From SG8-40 sp963792855 (GTDB taxonomy: Bacteria > Pseudomonadota > Gammaproteobacteria > Burkholderiales > Eutrophovitaceae): DNA of 64,000 nucleotides. Positions 34,937 through 45,057 of the stretch are shown here, piece after piece; positions within the stretch are counted from its first letter, which is position 1; each line of letters opens with the position of its first letter. The translations under genes and the position numbers were made by a program. The stretch covers positions 450,652 through 514,651 of the forward strand of contig CAWBXZ010000018.1 in assembly GCA_963792855.1 (NCBI GenBank), written 5' to 3'. The notes below the pieces were generated by a model that was not told the origin of the DNA, did no database searches, and saw only the letters and a program-made list of their open reading frames with translations.

Positions 34937-35986
34937 TCAGAAACCGTCATGCAGACGCCGCGGGCCAAAAATACCTGCCGGGTCCATTGCCTGTTTGATC
35001 TTACGTTGCAACGCCAGCATGCCGGGTTGCAGCCGCTGAATGGCGTCAGTTTCCCGATCACTGCGGAACAGGCTTGCATAGCCGCCGTAATTGCGCGCGC
35101 TGTCATTCATCCGGCCGAGTTCGCCGTCGCCCGAGATCCAGCGCAGACTGCCGTTCCACTCGAGCAAAGTGGGGCCGAGGTCCAGCGGCGCAGTCGTCGA
35201 CTTGATTGATAACCGCCATAGCGTCTTGGTATCCGCGAAGAACGGGTGCGTATGCTCGCGAACCGACTGCCAGAATGGTTCGCTATCGACCGGTTCGCCG
35301 CCCAGGCGCTTTTGCGCGGCTGCGACTGCCGATGCAGCGCCCGACAGACGGATGTACAGGCTGTTGTCCACGAAACACGTTGCCGACAGGGGGAGAGGCT
35401 GCCCGGCGTATTGGTTCATTGTCTCGATGGCTTTCGCCTCTTTCATTTCCAGCCGGAGCGTTTGTTCCGTTTCGGGAATCGGCAACACCTTGACCGAGGC
35501 TTCGAGTATCAGGCCAAGCGTGCCAAAAGAACCCGTCAGCAACCGCGATACATCGTAGCCGGCAACATTTTTCATCACCTGTCCGCCGAAACGGAGATCT
35601 TCGCCGGCACTGTTCATCAGCCTTACGCCGAGAACGAAGTCGCGGGCTGCCCCCTGGTAGGCGCGCCTGGGTCCCGAAAACCCGGAAGCAATACAGCCGC
35701 CAAACGTGGCCTCGGAGCCGAAATGCGGCGGCTCGAAGGCGAGCATCTGGCCCCGCTCGGCAAGTGCTGCTTCGACTTCGCGCAATGGCGTGCCCGCTCG
35801 CGCGGTAAACACCAACTCGGTGGGTTCGTATTCGACAATGCCGCTGTAAGTCCGGGTGTCGATGACATCGCCATCGAGCCGCACTCCGTAAAAGTCCTTG
35901 GAGCCGCCACCGCGAATACGCAGCGCGCGCTGTTCAGCCTGCGCCGACGCGATGGTTTGCTGAAACTGCTGGATGAGTTCTGACAA
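34937..35986 (-). CDS. glcE: Glycolate oxidase FAD-binding subunit
   Basis: 349 residues of the FAD_binding_4 type with a short C-terminal cap. Motifs are RIRGGGSKDFYG, FTARAGTPLREVEAALAERGQMLAFEPPHFG, ATFGGCIASGFSGPRRAYQGAARDFVLG, and GQVMKNVAGYDVSRLLTGSFGTLG. It acts with GlcD and GlcF as a membrane-associated glycolate dehydrogenase giving glyoxylate. It is separated from glcD by 247 bases with no gene in them, which is a wide gap for an operon. Confidence 0.93.
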   Translation of the reverse strand: MSELIQQFQQTIASAQAEQRALRIRGGGSKDFYGVRLDGDVIDTRTYSGIVEYEPTELVFTARAGTPLREVEAALAERGQMLAFEPPHFGSEATFGGCIASGFSGPRRAYQGAARDFVLGVRLMNSAGEDLRFGGQVMKNVAGYDVSRLLTGSFGTLGLILEASVKVLPIPETEQTLRLEMKEAKAIETMNQYAGQPLPLSATCFVDNSLYIRLSGAASAVAAAQKRLGGEPVDSEPFWQSVREHTHPFFADTKTLWRLSIKSTTAPLDLGPTLLEWNGSLRWISGDGELGRMNDSARNYGGYASLFRSDRETDAIQRLQPGMLALQRKIKQAMDPAGIFGPRRLHDGF

Positions 35987-36233
35987 TGTGGTTCACCAAA
36001 CAAAAATCAACGTAAGTTCGTAAACATCTGCCACAGGGTTCCGGGAAACCACCGGCACAAAAAACCACGGCGCCTCGGGATAACCCGTCGAGTTGTTATC
36101 GAAACCGGAAAGCCGTGACTACGATTTCGCTGGATCGCAGCGCAGTTACCGGTCTTCCCGTGGCGCCGCGTCCTCGTCGGCAGGTTGCTGATTCATGCTT
36201 CAACCCGGCCGCCGTTTTCCGGAATCGTGTTGT

Positions 36234-37733
36234 TCAGAATCGTGGCAGATCAGGAAACTTCTCCTTGCCCCGGTGCACGTGCATGGCGCCAAACTCCGCA
36301 CAGCGCTGAAGTGTCGGCACCGCCTTTCCCGGATTGAGCAGCCCATGTTCGTCGAAAACGTGCTTGATGGAGTGGAAGGTGTTCAACTCCGCAGTCCGGA
36401 ACTGGACGCACATCTGATTGATCTTCTCGATGCCGACGCCATGCTCGCCGGTGATGGTGCCGCCGACCTCCACGCACAACTCCAGAATGGCAGCGCCATA
36501 TTTCTCGGCGCGGTGCAGTTGATCCTCGTCATTGGCGTCGAACATGACCAGCGGGTGAAGGTTGCCATCGCCGGCATGAAAGACATTGGCACACTGCAAA
36601 TTGTAGGTGTCCTGCATTTCAGCGATCCGCTTCAGGACGTGGGACAACTGTTTGCGCGGGATGGTGCCGTCCAGGCAAAAGTAATCCGGCAGGATGCGTC
36701 CCACGGCAGGGAATGCCGACTTGCGTCCCGCCCAGAACTTGAGCCGCTCGGCATCGCTCCGGGAAACGCGCACGTCAGTCGCTCCCGCGGCTTTCAGTAC
36801 TTCGGTCATGCGCGCGACTTCGCTGGCAACCTCTTGTTCGCTACCGTCGGATTCACAAAGCAGGATGGCCTCGGCATCGAGCGGGTATCCGGCACCGATG
36901 AACTGCTCGACCGCGCCCGTTGCTTTCTTGTCCATCATTTCCAGGCCGGCCGGGATAATGCGCGCCGCAATGATGTCGGCGACCGCTTGCCCTGCCTTGG
37001 CGACGTCATCGAATGCGGCAAGGATAACCTGCGCCTTGACCGGGCTCGGCAGCAGCTTGACGGTAATCTCGGTGACGACACCGAGCAAGCCTTCGGAACC
37101 GGTGATCAGCGCGAGCAGGTCGTAACCCGGGGCGTCCAGGCCCTCGCTGCCGATTTCCAGCAGTTCACCTTCGATGGTGACGAAGCGCACCTTCATGATG
37201 TTGTTGACGGTCAGCCCGTATTTCAGGCAGTGCACTCCGCCCGAGTTCTCGGCCACGTTACCGCCGATCGAACAGGCAATCTGGCTCGACGGATCGGGTG
37301 CGTAATACAGGCCGTGCGGCGCGGCTGCCTCCGAGATTGCCGCATTTCGCACGCCCGGTTGCACGCGTGCAGTGCGCGCTCGGGGGTCGACGTCGAGGAT
37401 GCGCTTCAGTTTCGACAAGCCGAGCAGCAAACCGTGCTCGTAGGGCAGGGCGCCGCCGGACAGCCCGGTACCGGCACCGCGGAACACCACCGGCACGCGC
37501 CCTTCGTGACAGATTTTCAGCACCGCGCGGATCTGACCCTCGTTTTCAGGCAGCGCCACCGCAAGGGGGACTTGCTGGTAGGCGCTCAGCCCATCGCACT
37601 CGAATGGCTTGAGTTCTTCGATGTCGTGCAGCACCGATTCTTTCGGCAGCACGGTGAGAAGGCGCTCCACCAGTTCTGCTTTGGAAACCAGCGGTTTGAC
37701 CTTCTCGGAAGGGAAATCATCGGGTTTGCCCAT
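36234..37733 (-). CDS. glcD: Glycolate oxidase catalytic FAD subunit
   Basis: 499 residues from ATG 37733 (MGKPDDFPSEKV), with AGGAC before it. FAD_binding_4 domain (VPVVFRGAGTGLSGGALP, YYAPDPSSQIACSIGGNVAENSGGVHCLKYGLT) and FAD-oxidase C domain ending EHGVGIEKINQMCVQF. It oxidises glycolate (or D-lactate-type 2-hydroxy acids) to the keto acid. Next to glcE and glcF, glycolate is the expected substrate. It begins 75 bases after the stop of the glycerate kinase gene, so all four are probably one transcription unit. Confidence 0.94.
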   Translation of the reverse strand: MGKPDDFPSEKVKPLVSKAELVERLLTVLPKESVLHDIEELKPFECDGLSAYQQVPLAVALPENEGQIRAVLKICHEGRVPVVFRGAGTGLSGGALPYEHGLLLGLSKLKRILDVDPRARTARVQPGVRNAAISEAAAPHGLYYAPDPSSQIACSIGGNVAENSGGVHCLKYGLTVNNIMKVRFVTIEGELLEIGSEGLDAPGYDLLALITGSEGLLGVVTEITVKLLPSPVKAQVILAAFDDVAKAGQAVADIIAARIIPAGLEMMDKKATGAVEQFIGAGYPLDAEAILLCESDGSEQEVASEVARMTEVLKAAGATDVRVSRSDAERLKFWAGRKSAFPAVGRILPDYFCLDGTIPRKQLSHVLKRIAEMQDTYNLQCANVFHAGDGNLHPLVMFDANDEDQLHRAEKYGAAILELCVEVGGTITGEHGVGIEKINQMCVQFRTAELNTFHSIKHVFDEHGLLNPGKAVPTLQRCAEFGAMHVHRGKEKFPDLPRF

Positions 37734-37808
37734 GTTTGTCCTGTGGTTGTGCTGTGTTCGATGCGTGCTTGTTTCGGGCCGATCGGTACTCCGGGTCACT
37801 CAGTACTT

Positions 37809-39071
37809 CTAACGGATCAGTATCGCCCGGAAATCGTTGACATTGGTCATTGTCGGTCCGGTAATCACCAGATCACCCAGACTGCGGAAGAAGCTGTAGC
37901 CGTCATTATCGGCAAGCATGCTTTTCGCGTCCATCCCCAGCGCACGCGCGCGCTGCAACGAATCCGGACCGACAATCGCCCCGGCGTTGTTTTCGGTGCC
38001 ATCGATTCCGTCCGTGTCGCCGGCGAATGCCCAGACGCGGTCCGTGCCATCGAGAGCAATCCCCAGCGCCAGCAGGAACTCGGCGTTGCGCCCGCCGCGC
38101 CCGGAACCGCGTACGGTCACGGTCGTCTCGCCGCCGGACAGGAGAACGCAGGGCGCAGTCACGGGCTGGCCATGACGCAGCACCTGACGCGCGATGCCGG
38201 CGTGCACCAGGGCGACTTCCCGTGCTTCACCCTCGATGGCGTCGCCAAGAATCAGAGGCGTGACGCCAAATCCCTGCGCTATATCGGCCGCCGCTTGCAA
38301 CGACATCTGCGGCGCTGCGACCATGTGCAACTCGCCGTTCGCCAAACGGCGGTCGCCGGGTTTTGGCGTTTCCTCGCGGGCCGCACGCAAATGCGAAATC
38401 ACGCTGGCGGGCTCGCGAATGCGGTACTTCTCGAGAATTGCCAACGCATCGGCGAACGTCGTCGGGTCCGCTACCGTCGGTCCCGAGGCAATCACCGCGG
38501 GGTCGTCGCCCGGAATGTCCGAGATGGCGAGCGTGACGACTTTGGCGGGAGCGGCTGCAGCCGCCAGCCGGCCGCCCTTGACCGCCGAGATGTGCTTGCG
38601 CACGCAGTTCATCTCGGTGATGTTGGCGCCGCTTTTGAGTAGCGCCGTATTGATTTCTTGCTTGTCTTCCAGCGTGATGCCGTCGGCAGGCAGAGTCAGC
38701 AGCGCCGAGCCGCCACCGGATACCAGGAACAGAACCAGATCGTCGTGCGATAAATTCTGAACCATTTTCAGCATGCGTCTGGCTGCTTCCAGTCCGGCCG
38801 CATCGGGCACCGGATGGGCCGCTTCCACAACTTCGATACGTTGCGTCGGCACGTGATGGCCATAGCGGGTGACCACCAGGCCTTCGAGCCGTTCCGGCCA
38901 GTGTGTTTCCACCGCTCGCGCCATTGCCGCCGCAGCTTTGCCGCAACCGATGACGATCGTTCTGCCCCTGGGCGGGGCGGGCAGGAATTGCCGGATCGAT
39001 TTCTCCGGCAATGCCGCTGCGACCGCGGTGTCAAACAGTTGGCGCAGCAGGGCTCTTGGTTCCGGTGTCAT
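37809..39071 (-). CDS. Glycerate 2-kinase (GckA/TtuD, MOFRL family)
   Basis: 420 residues: DUF4147 N-terminal domain (IVIGCGKAAAAMARAVE, FLVSGGGSALLTLPADGITLEDK, NCVRKHISAVKGGRLA, SDIPGDDPAVIASGPTV) and MOFRL C-terminal domain (CVLLSGGETTVTVRGSGRGGRNAEFLLAL, FAGDTDGIDGTENNAGA). It phosphorylates D-glycerate to 2-phosphoglycerate; older annotations call it hydroxypyruvate reductase TtuD. It leads the minus-strand group with glcD, E and F, and completes the route from glycolate into central metabolism together with the reductase at 40531. Confidence 0.92.
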   Translation of the reverse strand: MTPEPRALLRQLFDTAVAAALPEKSIRQFLPAPPRGRTIVIGCGKAAAAMARAVETHWPERLEGLVVTRYGHHVPTQRIEVVEAAHPVPDAAGLEAARRMLKMVQNLSHDDLVLFLVSGGGSALLTLPADGITLEDKQEINTALLKSGANITEMNCVRKHISAVKGGRLAAAAAPAKVVTLAISDIPGDDPAVIASGPTVADPTTFADALAILEKYRIREPASVISHLRAAREETPKPGDRRLANGELHMVAAPQMSLQAAADIAQGFGVTPLILGDAIEGEAREVALVHAGIARQVLRHGQPVTAPCVLLSGGETTVTVRGSGRGGRNAEFLLALGIALDGTDRVWAFAGDTDGIDGTENNAGAIVGPDSLQRARALGMDAKSMLADNDGYSFFRSLGDLVITGPTMTNVNDFRAILIR

Positions 39072-39383
39072 CGCGCACTCGCTTTCCAGCGCTCGTTGCG
39101 GAGCCGGAAACCAGCCCGGTGCAATGCGAACCCAATGCGGGGCTGAAAAGTCAGCGGGACGGCGGGTGCGCCTGTTTGTCCCGGAGTGCGCCGCCTGTCG
39201 GTTGCGGGATCGATATCCAATCTCATTGTCCTGATCGCTTGTCTGTCTGCTGCTATCGCCATCGTGGCCATGCGGCAGGCGTCTTCAAAGTGTCAAACAT
39301 CCGGCCCTGACCGCACACATTACCATCCCTTGCGCCGGGTGATCCCGGCGGCTTCGCCGGCAAAGCCTGAACCGCGCATCGAC
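39072..39383. other. Intergenic region upstream of the glycerate kinase/glcDEF genes
   Basis: No ORF is supported. It should hold the promoter of the glycolate genes on the minus strand. A small perfect hairpin (CCGGCG-GCTT-CGCCGG, about 39346-39361) follows the GST stop codon but has no T-tract. Confidence 0.5.
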
Positions 39384-40022
39384 TCAGACCGCTGCGAATT
39401 TGTAGGGGCCGCCGCGTTCCAGGGCACGCTGGTAAGCCGGCCGCTCGCGAAAGCGCGTCTTGTACCGGGATAGATTCGGATATTCGTTGACCGGGCCGCG
39501 CATGGCGCCAGCCTCGACAACAAAGGATAGCTGAATGTCTGCCGCCGAAAACCGGTTGGCGACGAACCAGTCGTCATCGCCGAGTGCAGCGCTCATGTAG
39601 GCAAAATGGTTGTGCAATTCGCCGTCGATACGCGGCCACAGCGGCTGCCCTGCGTCGCCCAGACGCCCGACGTAGAGCTTGAGCAGCAGTGGCAACATGC
39701 CCGAGCCTTCGGCAAAGTGCATCCAATGCAGATAGTCCAGATATTCCTGTGAATCGATGTTGGCCCTGGGCGCAAGCTTGCCGTTGCCGTATTTTCGCGC
39801 CAGGTATTCGACGATGGCTGCGGATTCGGCGAGCACCAGGCTGCCATCCGTGATCACCGGTGACTTCCCGAGCGGGTGGATCTTCTTGAGTTCAGCCGGC
39901 GCCAGGTTGGTCACCGGATCACGCTGGTACGGCACGAGGTCGTAGTCGAGCCCGAGTTCTTCGAGAAGCCACAGCACGCGCTGCGACCGGGAGTCATTGA
40001 GATGGTGCAGCGTGATCATCAT
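39384..40022 (-). CDS. Glutathione S-transferase
   Basis: 212 residues. Thioredoxin-like N-terminal domain (ITLHHLNDSRSQRVLWLLEELGLDYDLV, HPLGKSPVITDGSLVLAESAAIVEYLARKYG with the cis-Pro and ES glutathione-binding motif) and an all-helical C-terminal domain (FSAADIQLSFVVEAGAM). It resembles the yeast Gtt1/bacterial GST group. The catalytic residue is probably Ser11 or Arg12 in DSRSQRV. It lies between the glycolate and tartronate semialdehyde genes but shows no functional link with them. Confidence 0.9.
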   Translation of the reverse strand: MMITLHHLNDSRSQRVLWLLEELGLDYDLVPYQRDPVTNLAPAELKKIHPLGKSPVITDGSLVLAESAAIVEYLARKYGNGKLAPRANIDSQEYLDYLHWMHFAEGSGMLPLLLKLYVGRLGDAGQPLWPRIDGELHNHFAYMSAALGDDDWFVANRFSAADIQLSFVVEAGAMRGPVNEYPNLSRYKTRFRERPAYQRALERGGPYKFAAV

Positions 40023-40159
40023 CGTTTACCGGAAGGTTCTGGAAACTCGATTGTTGCATCTGCGGGCAATAAATAATCCGGTTTGCCGGAACATTCCGCG
40101 TTCTTTTTTTTCGAAACTGCGTACACTGATCGTCAAGGCGTTCCCGTGGTGTGAGTGCG

Positions 40160-40189
40160 GAAAATCGTTACCGGGAAAATCTTTACCGG
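40160..40189 (+). repeat. Two tandem 15 bp repeats upstream of the small basic protein gene
   Basis: GAAAATCGTTACCGG (40160-40174) is followed at once by GAAAATCTTTACCGG, one mismatch. It lies about 85 bases before the ATG at 40272 and could be a tandem operator. Confidence 0.65.
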
Positions 40190-40271
40190 GCAAACCGGGG
40201 CCGACCTTATAGTTCGTAGTTCATGATGCACGCCGGGTTTTCGCCTGACGCATCGTTTAAGGAGAACCAGC

Positions 40272-40403
40272 ATGGCCAAAGGCCAACAACGCAGCAACCG
40301 TGAAGCGAAGAAACCGAAGCAACCCAAGAAGGTAGTCGTTGCGCCATCGGCGTCTACCGTCACACCCTCCCGGGCGTCTGGTGCGACCCCCAAGAAAAAG
40401 TAG
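40272..40403 (+). CDS. Small basic protein (43 aa)
   Basis: A 44-codon gene with AAGGAGA seven bases before its ATG. It encodes MAKGQQRSNREAKKPKQPKK and an Ala/Ser/Thr-rich tail ending PKKK. It is highly basic and predicted disordered, without a membrane segment. I recall similar 40-50 residue proteins starting MAKGQQRSNRE in many proteobacteria, all of unknown role; nucleic-acid or ribosome binding would fit the charge. It is monocistronic, with a TACACT -10-like box near 40123. Confidence 0.75.
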   Translation: MAKGQQRSNREAKKPKQPKKVVVAPSASTVTPSRASGATPKKK

Positions 40404-40530
40404 GCATCCGTAGAAGCCGGTCGGCGTGCTGAATGGTTCTGCGCAAGCTGGCCTGCCAGGGCTTCAGCACACCGGCCCGGTCCGGGGAAATCCGGGTTTG
40501 TCGCCGGACTGGCAGGCGAGGACGCGGTGG

Positions 40531-41412
40531 TTATTTCGCAACCGCGTGGTTCGCCAGCGTCTCCAGGGCCTTTACCATGGCAGAGTGATCCCATTTTGCA
40601 CCGCCATGCGCACGGCAGGCGTTGAACAGTTCCTGCGCCGTCGCCGTGTTCGGCAGACTCATGCCGAGATCGCGTGCGGTTGACAGCGCGAGGTTGAGAT
40701 CTTTCTGGTGCAGTTCAATCCGGAAACCTGGATCGAAAGTGCGCTTGATCATTCGCTCGCCATGGATTTCGAGGATTTTGGAAGAGGCAAACCCGCCCAT
40801 CAGTGCCTGTCGTACCTTGGCCGGATCGACGCCCGCTTTGGAGGCGAGCAGCAGCGCTTCGCCGACCGCCTCGATATTCAACGCGACCACGATCTGATTG
40901 GCGACCTTGCATACCTGACCGGCACCGATGTCACCCACCAGTGTGATGTTCTTGCCCATGAGTTCGAACAGCGGTTTTACCTTTGCAAACGTGGCTTCTT
41001 TGGCGCCGACCATGATGGTGAGCGCGGCATTTTTCGCACCGACCTCACCGCCGGAGACCGGCGCGTCGACGTAATCCGCACCCAGTTTTCCGACGCGCCC
41101 GGCGAAATCCCGCGTCGCAATCGGCGAGATCGAACTCATGTCGATGACGATTTTGCCTTTGGACAGGCCGTCGGCGACCCCATGTTCGCCAAAGAGTACT
41201 TTTTCGACATCCGGCGTGTCGGGCACCATGGTGATGATGACCTCGGATTTGCCCGCTGCCTCCGCGGCCGTCTTGCAGGCTTTGCCGCCGGCTTTGGCCA
41301 GTTCATCGGGAACGCCGCTGCGGGAGTGCAGATACAGCGTGTGCCCGCCCTTGATCAGATGCTCCGCCATGGGCTTGCCCATGATGCCCAGTCCAATGAA
41401 TCCGATGTTCAC
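40531..41412 (-). CDS. glxR: 2-hydroxy-3-oxopropionate (tartronate semialdehyde) reductase
   Basis: 293 residues from a GTG at 41412 with AAGGAG before it; this start gives MNIGFIGLGIMGKPMAEHLIKGG, the NAD(P)-binding motif expected at the N-terminus. The beta-hydroxyacid dehydrogenase substrate motif DAPVSGGEVGAKNAALTIMVG and catalytic Lys in KVANQIVVALNIEAVGEALLLA are present. It reduces tartronate semialdehyde to D-glycerate, the substrate of the kinase at 37809. It is 112 bases after hyi in the same direction. Confidence 0.92.
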   Translation of the reverse strand: MNIGFIGLGIMGKPMAEHLIKGGHTLYLHSRSGVPDELAKAGGKACKTAAEAAGKSEVIITMVPDTPDVEKVLFGEHGVADGLSKGKIVIDMSSISPIATRDFAGRVGKLGADYVDAPVSGGEVGAKNAALTIMVGAKEATFAKVKPLFELMGKNITLVGDIGAGQVCKVANQIVVALNIEAVGEALLLASKAGVDPAKVRQALMGGFASSKILEIHGERMIKRTFDPGFRIELHQKDLNLALSTARDLGMSLPNTATAQELFNACRAHGGAKWDHSAMVKALETLANHAVAK

Positions 41413-41524
41413 GTCACACTCCTTGCATGATGGCTTTAGATACGTGAGCCCGAAGCGTTGCGGTGTCTGCGACGCAGAGTTGTTGCGGCGATAGTGCGCT
41501 TTGCCTCGGGCTCGCCCGAAAAAA

Positions 41525-42301
<777 letters not shown>

Positions 42302-42435
42302 TCTGGTCCTCGCAGTACAGTTGGAATCGGTTGTGTGGCGGCCGGGACCGACGCCGCATTATAAACGGCCCGGACAATCGGCATTTCTCCGAACCGTATA
42401 ATGACCATACTCAAATCAGCCGGATGTTCACATTC

Positions 42436-43278
42436 ATGAAATTCTCGGGAACCGATAGCTATGTCGCCAGCGACGACCTGAAGATGGCGGTCAACGCCGC
42501 TGTGACGCTGGAAAGACCGCTGCTCATCAAGGGCGAACCTGGCACAGGCAAGACCATGCTTGCCGTTGAAGTGGCGAAATCGCTTAACAGGCCTTTGTTC
42601 CAGTGGCATGTCAAGTCCACTTCCAAAGCCCAGCAAGGCCTCTACGAGTACGACGCGGTGTCGAGGTTGCGCGATTCGCAACTGGGAGAGAGCAAGGTTC
42701 ACGATATTGCGAACTACATCGTTCGGGGGCCCTTGTGGGAAGCTTTCGACTCGGACGCACCGGCGGTTGTGCTGATCGACGAAGTGGACAAGGCGGACAT
42801 CGAATTTCCGAATGACCTTCTCAGGGAACTGGACCGCATGGAGTTCTATGTCTATGAGACGCGACAACTGGTGAAAGCGAAGAACCGCCCGGTCATCATC
42901 ATCACCAGCAACAATGAAAAAGATCTCCCCGACGCTTTTTTACGCCGGTGTTTCTTTCATTACATTCGTTTTCCCGACAAGGACACGATGGCGCAAATTG
43001 TCGATGTGCATTACCCGGGCGTGAAGAAGCTGCTGTTGCGCGAAGCGCTCGAAGTGTTCTTCGACATTCGCGAGGTTCCGGGGATCAAGAAGAAACCATC
43101 GACATCGGAGCTGCTCGACTGGCTGAAGCTGTTGATGGCCGAGGATATTTCCCCGGAGGCACTGCGCTCGGACGATGAGCGCAAGTTGATCCCGCCACTG
43201 GCTGGCGCGCTGTTGAAAAACGAGCAGGACGTGCACCTGTTCGAGCGCCTGGTATTCATGTCGCGCCGTGCGCGCTGA
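42436..43278 (+). CDS. MoxR-family AAA+ ATPase
   Basis: 280 residues from ATG 42436 (MKFSGTDSYVASDDLKMAVNAAV); ATG 42424 is an alternative. Walker A is GEPGTGKTML, Walker B VVLIDEVDKADIEFPNDLLRELD, sensor 1 ITSNNEKDLPDAFLRRC. It belongs to the MoxR group that acts with von Willebrand factor A proteins as chaperones for cofactor insertion or complex assembly. Its partner VWA gene follows by 48 bases. It is divergent from hyi. Confidence 0.93.
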   Translation: MKFSGTDSYVASDDLKMAVNAAVTLERPLLIKGEPGTGKTMLAVEVAKSLNRPLFQWHVKSTSKAQQGLYEYDAVSRLRDSQLGESKVHDIANYIVRGPLWEAFDSDAPAVVLIDEVDKADIEFPNDLLRELDRMEFYVYETRQLVKAKNRPVIIITSNNEKDLPDAFLRRCFFHYIRFPDKDTMAQIVDVHYPGVKKLLLREALEVFFDIREVPGIKKKPSTSELLDWLKLLMAEDISPEALRSDDERKLIPPLAGALLKNEQDVHLFERLVFMSRRAR

Positions 43279-43326
43279 TTGACGTTCGCGAGTGCGTGCT
43301 TGAGACCGCCGGTTGCTTGATATCAC

Positions 43327-44505
43327 ATGCTGACTGAATTCTTCCTGAAACTCCGCGATGGCGGCGTGCCGGCTTCGATCAAGGAATACCTGACGCTGAT
43401 CGAAGGGCTGCAGAAACACGTTGCCTCCGGCAGCATGGAAGAATTTTACTTCCTCGCGCGTACCACGCTGGTCAAGGACGAGTCGAATTACGACCGCTTC
43501 GACCGGGTATTCGGCGAGTACTTCCGCGGGATTCAGGCGCTGCCGGATGATCTGTTTGCCGAGATACCGATGGACTGGTTGCGGCGCCAGGCCGAACTGC
43601 TACTGTCAGAAGAGGAGAAGAAGCAGATCGAGTCCCTGGGGGGCTGGGAAAAACTGATGGAGACGCTGAAAAAGCGTCTCGAAGAGCAGCGCGGCCGCCA
43701 TCAGGGCGGTTCAAAATGGATAGGTACGGCGGGCACGTCGCCATTCGGCGCTTATGGTTACAACCCTGAGGGCGTGCGCATCGGTCAGGAAGGTTCGCGT
43801 AACCGGAGTGCCGTCAAGGTATGGGACAAGCGCGAGTTCCGCAACCTCGACGACACGGTGGAACTGGGAACGCGCAACATCAAGGTGGCCCTGAAACGCT
43901 TGCGCCGCTTTGCGCGAGAAGGTGCAGCCGAAGAGCTGGATCTCGACGACACAATACGCTCGACCGCGCGCAATGCCGGTTATCTGGACCTGAAGATGGT
44001 TCCGGAGCGGCACAATGCGGTGAAGGTGCTGCTGTTTCTGGACGTGGGCGGTTCAATGGACGACTACGTGCGTTCGTGCGAAGAACTGTTCTCGGCGGCG
44101 CGTTCCGAGTTCAAGCATCTCGAGTATTTCTATTTTCACAATTGTGTCTACGAGTCGGTGTGGAAAGACAACCGGCGCCGGAACAGCGAGCGCATCCCCC
44201 TCATGCAGATCCTTCACAAATACGGCCATGACTACAAGCTGGTGTTCGTCGGGGACGCCGCAATGAGTCCGTACGAGATCGCCTATCCGGGGGGCAGCGT
44301 CGAGCATCACAACGAAGAGGCCGGTGCGGTCTGGTTGAAACGCATGCTCGATGTGTATGAAAAGGCGGTATGGATCAACCCGACGCCGAAAGAGCGCTGG
44401 CCTTATTACGAATCCATCGCCATGATTGGCGATCTGCTCGAGGAGCGGATGTATCCGCTGACACTCGACGGGCTGCAGGGGGCGATGCGTCGCTTGACGA
44501 AGTAG
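43327..44505 (+). CDS. VWA-domain protein, CoxE-like partner of MoxR
   Basis: 392 residues. The helical N-terminal half (LTEFFLKLRDGGVPASIKEYLTLIEGL) is typical of the CoxE group. The C-terminal VWA domain has the metal-ion site DVGGSMDD (D-x-G-x-S) and a second conserved Asp in VFVGDAAMSPYEI. A Gly-rich linker (SPFGAYGYNPEGVRIGQEGSR) joins the halves. The MoxR-VWA pair is a known module that inserts metals or matures enzymes; the client is not obvious, although metalloenzymes are encoded nearby. Confidence 0.92.
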   Translation: MLTEFFLKLRDGGVPASIKEYLTLIEGLQKHVASGSMEEFYFLARTTLVKDESNYDRFDRVFGEYFRGIQALPDDLFAEIPMDWLRRQAELLLSEEEKKQIESLGGWEKLMETLKKRLEEQRGRHQGGSKWIGTAGTSPFGAYGYNPEGVRIGQEGSRNRSAVKVWDKREFRNLDDTVELGTRNIKVALKRLRRFAREGAAEELDLDDTIRSTARNAGYLDLKMVPERHNAVKVLLFLDVGGSMDDYVRSCEELFSAARSEFKHLEYFYFHNCVYESVWKDNRRRNSERIPLMQILHKYGHDYKLVFVGDAAMSPYEIAYPGGSVEHHNEEAGAVWLKRMLDVYEKAVWINPTPKERWPYYESIAMIGDLLEERMYPLTLDGLQGAMRRLTK

Positions 44506-44583
44506 TGCAATGGAACCTGTGGCGGCAGGCTTCGCCCGGGCAACGGCAGCGACGCCACGCTGTGTTCCGGACGGCCGGCTGAC

Positions 44584-45012
44584 TCAGGCTTTGGACGCTT
44601 GCTGTTTTGCCGCGAGTTTGCTGCGAAACCGAGCCGCGTCAATGATGACGCGCTCGTGCCTGCCGGTGGAGATGGTGTCGAATCCATCATGGGCGACGAC
44701 TGAAAACGCCACTTTGCGTCCTTCGACGGACTCCAGCGTCACGTCGACCGTGACCGTGAGTCCAGGCGGCGTGGCGGCGAGGTGGGAAAAGTCGACGTGG
44801 GTTCCCAGAGATTGCTCCGCCGGCCAGTCCAGGTGAGGGCGGAGCAATTCGATGCAGGCCCACTCGAGCAGGCCAACCATAAATCCGGTTGCCAGGACCA
44901 CCGGCATTTCGCGAAACATGTCCGACTCGGGATACAGGTGCGGAACGGTCTTGGTTTCGGGGATGGTAAAGGCGTGCCGATGTGTCAGGCCGGGCTTGAG
45001 GGAATCTTTCAT
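44584..45012 (-). CDS. FlK-like hot-dog thioesterase
   Basis: 142 residues: MKDSLKPGLTHRHAFTIPETKTVPHLYPES is the fluoroacetyl-CoA-thioesterase-like N-terminus, followed by MPVVLATGFMVGLLEWACIELLRPHL (central hot-dog helix) and GTHVDFSHLAATPPGLTVTVDVTLESVEGRKVAFSVVAHDG. Conserved Thr, Glu and His residues fit the family active site. It probably hydrolyses a small acyl-CoA; fluoroacetate resistance itself should not be assumed. Confidence 0.85.
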   Translation of the reverse strand: MKDSLKPGLTHRHAFTIPETKTVPHLYPESDMFREMPVVLATGFMVGLLEWACIELLRPHLDWPAEQSLGTHVDFSHLAATPPGLTVTVDVTLESVEGRKVAFSVVAHDGFDTISTGRHERVIIDAARFRSKLAAKQQASKA

Positions 45013-45057
45013 TTGGGTCGGTGACGAGAGCCGTTCAGCGTGAGGCTGAACCTTACA

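Noticed and set aside
33905..35209. 434-residue plus-strand ORF
   Set aside because: Opposite glcF and glcE, with no recognisable domain.
36195..38642. 815-residue plus-strand ORF opposite glcD and the glycerate kinase gene
   Set aside because: It is a shadow of two well recognised genes on the minus strand. Composition is His/Arg-rich with no family motif, as expected opposite GC-rich codons.
44584..45012. Fluoroacetate-resistance enzyme FlK
   Set aside because: The fold matches, but nothing nearby indicates organofluorine metabolism; most family members are general acyl-CoA thioesterases.
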